Part shown: positions 1 through 4,580 of the stretch, piece after piece
How the letters are laid out: every line of letters starts with the position of its first letter
Position numbering within the stretch: the first letter of the stretch is position 1
NCBI GenBank assembly: GCA_007124575.1
Contig: SLEW01000103.1
Span: forward strand, 1-5,813
DNA length: 5,813 nucleotides
Direction: 5' to 3'
Source of the DNA: Bacteroidales bacterium
GTDB taxonomy: Bacteria > Bacteroidota > Bacteroidia > Bacteroidales > UBA7960
Made by a program: the position numbers and the translations under genes
The notes under the pieces: generated by a model
Database searches by the model: none
The model's input: the letters and a program-made list of their open reading frames with translations, nothing else
Told to the model about the DNA's origin: nothing

Positions 1-346
1 GGTACGGAAGCAACTTCAGCTGGTCTTCCCGGTCAAGCTCCTGGTAGAAGTCGGCACGAAGGTCGGATGCCATGTGTACGAAAATCCTGGAAAAGCTCTT
101 GGGGCCGAGCAACTCATAGAGTTCCTCCTGCATCTCGATGTCAAAATCGGAGACAATATACCCCTGTTCCTCATGGGTAAACAGGGACAAAACATCCAGG
201 AGGTCTGGTTTTTCCAGCTTCCTTAAGACCTCCACCACCTCCACGACGGGCATTTTCTTGAGGATGGTAACCAGGGCCTCCCATTCTCTGGCTTTCGCCA
301 GGCCCTCAATGACCATGTCCTTCTGACTGGTATCTGCTCTAACCAT
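1..346 (-). CDS. mgtE: Magnesium transporter MgtE, N-terminal part (runs off the window)
   Basis: MgtE is an inner-membrane Mg2+ channel whose cytoplasmic N domain and CBS pair sense Mg2+ and gate the pore. Only the first 115 codons are visible; the CBS and membrane regions lie beyond position 1. The visible protein is a soluble, helical, acidic repeat region of the MgtE_N type: successive short helices such as VVEVVEVLRKLEKPDLLDVL (residues 35-54), then LFTHEEQGYIVSDF and EELYELLGP, and DLRADFYQELDREDQLKLLP near the edge. The start is the ATG at 346-344, preceded by a strong AAGGAGGG Shine-Dalgarno (351-358) with 4 nt between it and the ATG. Identity is strongly backed by the M-box Mg2+ riboswitch and terminator directly upstream, the classic leader of mgtE genes. 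I see no alternative family that fits both protein and leader. Confidence 0.87.
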   Translation of the reverse strand, partial: MVRADTSQKDMVIEGLAKAREWEALVTILKKMPVVEVVEVLRKLEKPDLLDVLSLFTHEEQGYIVSDFDIEMQEELYELLGPKSFSRIFVHMASDLRADFYQELDREDQLKLLPY

Positions 347-416
347 GGGTCCCTCCTTTCTGATGACAGCGGAGATGCCTGCAAACCAACTTATATGGCG
401 GGGAGATTACAACTAC

Positions 417-447
417 AAAAAAACCCTTCCGGGAAATCGGGGAAGGG
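417..447 (-). terminator. Intrinsic terminator in the mgtE leader (riboswitch expression platform)
   Basis: Read on the minus strand, CCCTTCC (447-441) pairs perfectly with GGAAGGG (430-424) across a 10-nt loop. Seven T residues follow at once (423-417). It lies between the M-box aptamer and the mgtE start, about 70 nt before the ATG, so it is best read as an attenuator rather than a gene-end terminator. Its 5' arm is complementary to the 3' side of the aptamer (see the antiterminator entry). Confidence 0.85.
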
Positions 448-507
448 GACTTTGCAACGTTAAAGGATCTGCTGCTTCTGCATGATCCCTGATGTTGTTC
501 GCCCCTT
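443..507 (-). promoter_or_regulatory. Putative antiterminator pairing between aptamer P1 strand and terminator arm
   Basis: On the minus strand AAGGGG (507-502), part of the 3' closing strand of the M-box, is perfectly complementary to CCCCTT (448-443), the start of the terminator 5' arm. A second helix, CAAC (497-494) with GTTG (458-455), can extend it. A small hairpin, GGATC (488-484) with GATCC (469-465), fits inside the enclosed loop. This fold and the terminator plus closed aptamer exclude one another, which is the expected ON/OFF logic. The pairing was found by eye and no energies were calculated. Confidence 0.6.
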
Positions 508-665
508 GTTGAGTTTTAGCTCTGGATGACTTATCCCCTTCGCGGGGAAGCTACCTTATGCGATGCCTTAATCCGACAAAGCCTGTTCTACCCATTGGCG
601 TCTGTAGACGTTTTTGGGCAGTAGCCTGTGTTCACCCAGTAGCCTCACCTAACAGGCAACACCAC
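490..665 (-). promoter_or_regulatory. M-box (ykoK leader) Mg2+-sensing riboswitch aptamer
   Basis: Minus-strand sequence matches the conserved M-box core in order: GTTAGGTGAGGCT (653-641), CTGCCCAAAAACGTC (621-607), GACGCCAATGGGT (602-590), GCATAAGGTAGC (561-550), a TCCCC/GGGGA hairpin with a GCGAA loop (548-534), and GAGCTAAAACTC (522-511). These blocks parallel the Bacillus subtilis mgtE leader as I remember it. The closing P1 helix can form imperfectly between about 660-651 and 510-497. M-boxes bind several Mg2+ ions and usually turn expression off when Mg2+ is plentiful. Position upstream of a terminator and of mgtE fits that role. The exact ends of the aptamer are estimates. Confidence 0.93.
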
Positions 666-696
666 TGTTATGAAACAATGCTGAATTTTATTGGTG

Positions 697-704
697 CAAA
701 GATA
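697..704 (-). promoter_or_regulatory. Bacteroidota-type -7 promoter element for the M-box/mgtE transcript
   Basis: The minus strand reads TATCTTTG, a full match to the TAnnTTTG -7 consensus used by the main sigma factor of Bacteroidota. Transcription would start around 688-692, about 25 nt before the aptamer. A clear -33 TTTG/TTG box is not visible; the region where it should lie is the AT-rich 12-bp repeat at 713-742. Confidence 0.6.
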
Positions 705-712
705 ATAAAAAT

Positions 713-742
713 AAGATTAATATTAAGATTAATATTAAGATT
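713..742 (+). repeat. 12-bp AT-rich tandem repeat, 2.5 copies
   Basis: Two perfect copies of AAGATTAATATT (713-724, 725-736) followed by a half copy AAGATT (737-742). The underlying period is 6 (AAGATT/AATATT alternating). It sits just upstream of the mgtE -7 element and runs without a break into the GC-rich repeat at 741-770. Confidence 0.85.
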
Positions 743-770
743 GAGGCTGAGCGGCAGCGAAGTCTTGGGA
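741..770 (+). repeat. GC-rich dispersed repeat, copy A
   Basis: This 30-bp stretch starts TTGAGGCTGAGC and continues through CAGCGAAGTC. It recurs in inverted orientation at 2734-2763 with 28 of 30 positions identical, the first 24 without a mismatch. A 4-bp stem GCTG/CAGC is possible inside. In this copy AGCGAAG occurs twice (755-761 and 770-776). It is noncoding, between the cyclotransferase stop and the mgtE promoter. Two copies about 2 kb apart suggest a dispersed intergenic repeat family. Confidence 0.85.
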
Positions 771-789
771 GCGAAGCGATTCGGGATTT

Positions 790-807
790 AAGATTAAGGT
801 TGAAGTT
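790..807 (+). repeat. Hexanucleotide-period repeat flanking copy A
   Basis: Three degenerate hexamers AAGATT, AAGGTT, GAAGTT (consensus RARRTT) end one base before the stop codon of the cyclotransferase gene. They share period and composition with the AAGATT/AATATT units at 713-742 on the other side of the GC-rich core, so 713-807 looks like one composite element: hexamers, GC-rich core, hexamers. Confidence 0.55.
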
Positions 808-808
808 T

Positions 809-1801
809 TTATTCAGAATAAACGACCTTGGTGACCACCTCCCCCACCGCCCGGAGCGTATAGCGGTCGATGACATCCATGGTGTCGCCGGTAGTGTGCC
901 ATTCGGGGAAAAAACCGTGTTCGGTGTTATCATCCTGGTGGATGATATTGATGGTGGGAATATTTCTGATCATGTTGATGTAATAGTGGTCGTCAATAAT
1001 GAAACCTCCATCCTCATGGGGAAACATATGGTTGTATCCCAGGCCGTGTGCGATGTCCCACACTTTTCTCACCACATTGGGGGCATAAAGCATCGAATAG
1101 GCTTCCCGTTTAAAGGTAGCCCCGGAAGCACCTACCATGTCCAGCAGGATCCCAAACCGGGCATCATAGTCAAGACGATGAGGGTTTCGTGCCCAATGTT
1201 GCGAGCCCAGGGCCCAGTTGTCTTCATCCGGTCTGTCGGAGAAGCGGTGGTTGCCATAGTCTTCGGCATCAAAAAAGATAATGTCAACGCCAACATTGGG
1301 TTGCGTTTCGCTTACGAGACGGGCAATCTCCAGGAGCACACCCACGCCGCTGGCACCGTCATTGGCACCGTCGATGGGTGTATAGTGGTAAGCCGGGTCA
1401 GGGTCATAATCAGCATAGGGACGGCTGTCCCAGTGGGCACATAAGAGGATGCGCCGCCGCATTTCAGGTTGAAATACACCGATGATATTTTTGATATTCA
1501 GCGTGGTGCCATCGTAGGCACGCACGCGGGTCTCCTGCGTATACAAGGTGTCGGCAAAGCCTCCCAACCTTTCCGCAAGCCAAATGCCAGCAAGCTGATG
1601 CGCCTCCGTGTCGGGCACCCTGGGCCCAAAGGCCACCTGGCGATCCACAAAATAATAAGCCGAATCTGCATTGAAATCCGGTATCACCAGGGGATCCTCC
1701 TCAACCACTGCTTCGTCGCGATCAGCCCGGTTGCCGTTCCCGGCACCCCCACATGAGGCCCACAGGAACAAAAGAATGAACAAAGAATAAATACGCATCA
1801 T
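809..1801 (-). CDS. Glutaminyl-peptide cyclotransferase, animal-type (M28-fold), lipoprotein
   Basis: This enzyme converts N-terminal glutamine of exported proteins into pyroglutamate in the periplasm. The 330-aa protein has a short hydrophobic signal ending in a lipobox (LWAS-C17). Residues after Cys17 are GGAGN, not an acidic surface-export signal. The catalytic domain (about 45-330) aligns with human glutaminyl cyclase: AHWDSRP (122-128), DGANDGASG (144-152), FFDAED (176-181), LLDMVGA (219-225), GGFIIDDH (265-272) and EWHTTGDT (300-307). By that alignment D148, D181 and H302 are zinc ligands, E180 the catalytic acid, and D221 and D270/D271 the active-site aspartates. Asp instead of Glu at 181 is the notable difference from the human enzyme. 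ATG codons at 1801 and 1798 are both possible, and there is no clear Shine-Dalgarno. It looks monocistronic. An M28 aminopeptidase is the alternative, but the DDH and WHT motifs favour the cyclase. Confidence 0.85.
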   Translation of the reverse strand: MMRIYSLFILLFLWASCGGAGNGNRADRDEAVVEEDPLVIPDFNADSAYYFVDRQVAFGPRVPDTEAHQLAGIWLAERLGGFADTLYTQETRVRAYDGTTLNIKNIIGVFQPEMRRRILLCAHWDSRPYADYDPDPAYHYTPIDGANDGASGVGVLLEIARLVSETQPNVGVDIIFFDAEDYGNHRFSDRPDEDNWALGSQHWARNPHRLDYDARFGILLDMVGASGATFKREAYSMLYAPNVVRKVWDIAHGLGYNHMFPHEDGGFIIDDHYYINMIRNIPTINIIHQDDNTEHGFFPEWHTTGDTMDVIDRYTLRAVGEVVTKVVYSE

Positions 1802-1844
1802 CTTATTTATGATTTATCAGAATGACAACTCAAAACCTTACTTA

Positions 1845-1963
1845 CTTCCTACTCCCTACTTCTTACTGCCTACTGCTTACTGCTTACTGCCTACTTCTTA
1901 CTTCCTACTCCCTACTTCTTACTGCCTACTGCTTACTGCTTACTGCCTACTCCTTACTCCCTA
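1845..1963 (-). repeat. Heptanucleotide tandem repeat array, 17 units, with a 56-bp higher-order duplication
   Basis: Seventeen contiguous 7-mers fit CTNCYTA on the plus strand (TARGNAG on the minus strand). Units 1-8 (1845-1900) and 9-16 (1901-1956) form two 56-bp blocks that differ at one base, in the last unit (CTTCTTA versus CTCCTTA), so a recent block duplication is likely. A degenerate partial unit CTTA precedes the array at 1837-1840 and 1841-1844. On the minus strand each unit carries a TAG or TAA, so all three frames are closed within 21 nt. The array starts 8 nt past the PAS-LuxR stop codon and ends 43 nt before the cyclotransferase ATG, filling most of this 170-nt spacer. It resembles in style the heptameric STRR repeats of cyanobacteria; relation is not implied. 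Confidence 0.95.
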
Positions 1964-1971
1964 AGCCCGCC

Positions 1972-2652
1972 TCAATCCAAACCATGTTCCACTGCAAAAG
2001 TCACCAGTGCAGCCAAATTCTTCAGATCCAGCTTTTTAAGCATATTCTTCCGATGATTATTCACCGTATGAAAGCTAATATCCAGTTTTTCGGCTACCTC
2101 CGGCGTGGTGAGCCCCCGGGCAAACAGCTGCAGCACCTCTTTTTCCCTTTTGCTTATCCTGTTCAGGGCAGAGCGGTTGATTTCACGAAGCTTATCACGG
2201 GTAAAGGGCTTCAGGTTGCGTTCAAAGTTTATGGGCCCGCTGAAATCCAGGCTTACCGACAAGATCTCAAAAATATCCCTTTGCAGGTCAAGCTTGTACA
2301 CCCGGCAAACGGTGTAAAGCCAAATGTAGTGCCCATCAGCATGCCGCAGCCGGTAAAAAAGAGAATAGGTTTTATTTGGATTGTTGAGAAGATAATTCTG
2401 CATTTGCGTGAAAAAGGACTGATCATCGGGATGATACACCTGGTGAATGTCTTCAAAGGTAATATCCTTATCTGTAGTGGTTTGGTAACCGGTCACCTCT
2501 GAATAACTTTCGTTGACAAACACAAGTCGGGGCGTGATGACATCCAGGATCAGCACGATGGCATCCAGCCGGCCGACCACCTGCTCATAAAAGCCCAGCT
2601 CATGCTGCAGCTCCATATACCTCTCAAGAAGTTTTTCTTCACTGTCTTGCAT
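1972..2652 (-). CDS. PAS domain-containing LuxR-family transcriptional regulator
   Basis: A 226-aa one-component regulator without a receiver domain, signal peptide or membrane segment, so cytoplasmic. Residues 1-25 look helical, possibly a coiled-coil lead-in. Residues about 27-140 form a PAS fold of the PAS_3 type: LVFVNESYSEVTGY (43-56), a YHPDD motif, then YRLRHADGHYIWLYT. Residues 166-226 are a GerE/LuxR helix-turn-helix, ISKREKEVLQLFARGLTTPE followed by VAEKLDISFHTVNNHRKNML. The ligand sensed by the PAS domain cannot be told. The start at 2652 is supported by a GGAGG Shine-Dalgarno 6 nt upstream. It is separated by 112 nt from the solute cluster upstream and by the heptad array from the cyclotransferase, so co-transcription with either is uncertain. 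Its targets are unknown; adjacency makes the solute cluster a candidate, but only as inference. Confidence 0.88.
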   Translation of the reverse strand: MQDSEEKLLERYMELQHELGFYEQVVGRLDAIVLILDVITPRLVFVNESYSEVTGYQTTTDKDITFEDIHQVYHPDDQSFFTQMQNYLLNNPNKTYSLFYRLRHADGHYIWLYTVCRVYKLDLQRDIFEILSVSLDFSGPINFERNLKPFTRDKLREINRSALNRISKREKEVLQLFARGLTTPEVAEKLDISFHTVNNHRKNMLKKLDLKNLAALVTFAVEHGLD

Positions 2653-2733
2653 ATACCCTCCAAACTAATTTCTCAACACACTGCCCTGCTCCTCATTCCA
2701 GCCAGAATGAAGTGACCAGGGGGGTATCCTCTT

Positions 2734-2763
2734 TCCCGGGACTTCGCTGCCGCTCAGCCTCAA
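2734..2763 (-). repeat. GC-rich dispersed repeat, copy B (inverted relative to copy A)
   Basis: On the minus strand this reads TTGAGGCTGAGC through CAGCGAAGTC and then CCGGGA; copy A at 741-770 has TTGGGA at that point, giving 28 of 30 identical. It begins one base after the stop codon of the betaine-binding lipoprotein gene. No hexamer repeats flank this copy. No T-run follows, so it is not a standard intrinsic terminator, although it occupies the 3' end of the cluster's transcript. Confidence 0.85.
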
Positions 2764-2764
2764 C

Positions 2765-3643
2765 CTACATAATCTTCTCTCTCTCCGGTGCTAACCCCCT
2801 CACCCATCGGTTGACGATGGATTGATTATCCTCGATCCATTCATGCACGCCATCCAGGGGGTCTTCGCTGCGATGTATCATATAGAGAAGGCTGTTGATG
2901 TGGTTTTCACTCATCACGATACGTTTAAGCAATTCTGCCGCCCTGGGCATGTCTTCGGTAAAGCCGGTCCGGGCGATGGTGTGGATCTGTTCCTGCTCCA
3001 TGAAGATCTCCAGGGGGTCATCAAGAAACTTCAGGTCATAGCGGTACATGAGCCAGTGCGGCACCCATCCGGTGACCACGATAGGTTCACGCCGGCGGAT
3101 GGCTTCCCTGAGTTTTTCAGCCATTTCCGGATCGGAAAGAACAAGCAACTCGTTGTCGAGATCATAGGCAAGCAGCGCTTCCATGGTGTTACGCATAACC
3201 CCCGCGCTGGTATCGATGCCTGCGATAGGTTGGTCATACAGGTTTGCAAGACCGGGTATTGTTTCCACAGGCATGTATGCCGGCACCACGAGCCCTGCCC
3301 GCGCATGATGATAGTTGGGGCCAAGATCTTCATACTGTCCGTCATACTCTTCCAGGAAGGAAGCGTGGGTATGGGGGACCCATACATCCATGAAGGCATC
3401 GGCCCTGCCCGTGGCAACATCTTCAAACACAGTTTCAATGTCTGTCAGACGTGTGACCACATCATATTCCAGATGCCTTTCAAGCAAAACCTGCGCCAGG
3501 TAGGTTAGAGCCACGCTCTCGGCCCAATCGGTATATACCAGATATACCTCGGTTTCCTTATCTTCTCGTTCACGTACCGGGGCATCGCAGCCCACAAACA
3601 TGACGGCAAGTGCAAACAGAAGCAAAAATGATCGTTTCTTCAT
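2765..3643 (-). CDS. opuAC: Glycine betaine/choline-type substrate-binding lipoprotein (OpuAC family)
   Basis: A 292-aa periplasmic binding protein of the OpuAC/ProX kind, which captures quaternary ammonium osmolytes. The signal peptide ends in a lipobox FVG-C19, so the protein should be membrane-anchored. Three aromatic motifs typical of the family are present: YTDWAES (W40), DVWVPHTH (W88) and TGWVPHWLMYRYDLKFLDDP (W193, W197), enough for the Trp cage that holds a trimethylammonium group. Length is usual for a free-standing family member. The ATG at 3643 lies 14 nt after the stress-protein stop codon without a clear Shine-Dalgarno, suggesting translation as part of a cluster. No ABC ATPase or permease gene lies in the window, and the adjacent transporter is a BCCT carrier, so its partner is unclear. 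It might feed a distant ABC system, help the BCCT carrier, or act as a sensor; the sequence does not decide. Confidence 0.85.
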   Translation of the reverse strand: MKKRSFLLLFALAVMFVGCDAPVREREDKETEVYLVYTDWAESVALTYLAQVLLERHLEYDVVTRLTDIETVFEDVATGRADAFMDVWVPHTHASFLEEYDGQYEDLGPNYHHARAGLVVPAYMPVETIPGLANLYDQPIAGIDTSAGVMRNTMEALLAYDLDNELLVLSDPEMAEKLREAIRRREPIVVTGWVPHWLMYRYDLKFLDDPLEIFMEQEQIHTIARTGFTEDMPRAAELLKRIVMSENHINSLLYMIHRSEDPLDGVHEWIEDNQSIVNRWVRGLAPEREKIM

Positions 3644-3657
3644 GGCTCAGGTGGTTT

Positions 3658-4578
3658 TTAATAGTCAAACAATGCTTTAAGAAAACCGATAGACTCCTTT
3701 TGATCTTTTATGATCATGATAGGAACACTCTTGCTGGCATCAGCCAGCTTTTCGGAAGTGGTGTCGAGTATCACGTTGGCAAGCTGTGATTTGATCTTGC
3801 TGCCTGCGAGGATAAGGTCGGCCTGTGATTTTATCGCATGGCTGTACAACATCTGCGACTCATCGCCCTGCAGATCCATAGAATAGCTGCATGGCACACT
3901 GTCATCCAGCTTATGCTTTTTAAGAAATGCACGATATTCTTTCTGGACATATTCACTCAACTTCCTGTGTAATATCTTTACTTCGGAAGGAGATTTTTGC
4001 GGCACATAACCCAGAGGCAGCTTGTATACGTGATGGCATTCGAGTTTAGCCTCTGTATGGGAAGCTATGGTCCTGGCTGTTTTCAGGGCGATGGCGGAGA
4101 TCTTTGAAAAGTCCATCCTCACGAGGATGCTGTTGATGCTATGCGGGGTAGTTTCACTCACCATCAGCACGGAGGCAGGTATAAGGCCAACGATGCGCTT
4201 GGCCACACCACCTTCTCCCACGTAGCCAATCTTCTTGCCCAGCAAAGCCAGGTCAACCTTGCGCTTCCTTGCCTGCTGCACGATCTGCTCGGTGGTAAGA
4301 CCAAAATCCAGCACCACATCCGTTTTTACCTTGTCTGCATGTAAAAAATGTTCTTTCACGTTCTCCCTTATCTCTTCCTCCACCAGTTCGTTTAAGGGCC
4401 GGTCCATTTCAGGAAAGGCATCCGCCAGTTCATCCGGCAACTCAATCGTTTCCATTACATGAATGAAGGTGACGGAAGACGGATCAAAGATATCCACCAG
4501 GAAATTCGTGTATTTAATGAGGGTCTCATCCATTTCGGTGAGATCCAGGCAGATCATGAGGTTATTTAATGCTGTCAT
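3658..4578 (-). CDS. Universal stress protein with two tandem UspA domains
   Basis: A 306-aa cytoplasmic protein made of two UspA-like alpha/beta domains, about 5-142 and 148-292. Domain 1 opens with NLMICLDLTEMDET and ends GKKIGYVGEGGVAKRIVGLI followed by PASVLMV; domain 2 opens with SILVRMDFSKIS and ends AGSKIKSQLANVILDTTSEK followed by VPIMII. The canonical UspA nucleotide signature is G-x2-G-x9-G-(S/T). Domain 1 keeps glycines but has GL instead of GS/T, and domain 2 lacks the later glycines, so ATP binding may be altered or lost. The start at 4578 is 2 nt after the BCCT stop codon, a strong sign of co-transcription and translational coupling. UspA domains are sometimes fused to or encoded next to transporters, where they may sense nucleotides; a regulatory role on the BCCT carrier is inference. 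Confidence 0.85.
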   Translation of the reverse strand: MTALNNLMICLDLTEMDETLIKYTNFLVDIFDPSSVTFIHVMETIELPDELADAFPEMDRPLNELVEEEIRENVKEHFLHADKVKTDVVLDFGLTTEQIVQQARKRKVDLALLGKKIGYVGEGGVAKRIVGLIPASVLMVSETTPHSINSILVRMDFSKISAIALKTARTIASHTEAKLECHHVYKLPLGYVPQKSPSEVKILHRKLSEYVQKEYRAFLKKHKLDDSVPCSYSMDLQGDESQMLYSHAIKSQADLILAGSKIKSQLANVILDTTSEKLADASKSVPIMIIKDQKESIGFLKALFDY

Positions 4579-4580
4579 GG

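Noticed and set aside
138..326. Plus-strand open frame of 62 codons opposite mgtE
   Set aside because: Low-complexity Ser/Thr-rich shadow; the minus strand encodes a credible MgtE N domain with a strong ribosome-binding site and riboswitch.
558..791. Plus-strand open frame of 77 codons in the spacer
   Set aside because: It is antisense to the M-box and runs through the tandem repeats; the RNA structure explains this sequence.
800..1444. Plus-strand open frame of 214 codons
   Set aside because: Antisense shadow of the cyclotransferase gene, whose catalytic motifs are all in the minus-strand frame; no family is recognisable.
1845..1963. Heptad array considered as a CRISPR
   Set aside because: Units are 7 bp and contiguous without spacers, and no cas gene is nearby.
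1822..2502. Plus-strand open frame of 226 codons beginning with a leucine/tyrosine-rich repeat peptide
   Set aside because: Its start is the translated heptad array, which has no stops on the plus strand, and the rest is antisense to the PAS-LuxR gene.
2661..2672. TTAGTTTG on the minus strand as a -7 promoter for the PAS-LuxR gene
   Set aside because: The spacing between TA and TTTG is one base instead of two, and the start site would fall inside the Shine-Dalgarno.
2693..2710. Inverted repeat TCATTC/GAATGA as a terminator
   Set aside because: Only 6 bp, AT-rich stem and no T-run on either strand; kept only as a weak operator idea.
2863..2876. TCTTCGCTGCG as a third copy of the GC-rich repeat
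   Set aside because: Only about ten bases match and it lies inside the lipoprotein coding frame, so chance similarity is likely.
2822..3508. Plus-strand open frame of 228 codons
   Set aside because: Antisense to the OpuAC-type lipoprotein gene, which has clear lipobox and Trp motifs on the minus strand.
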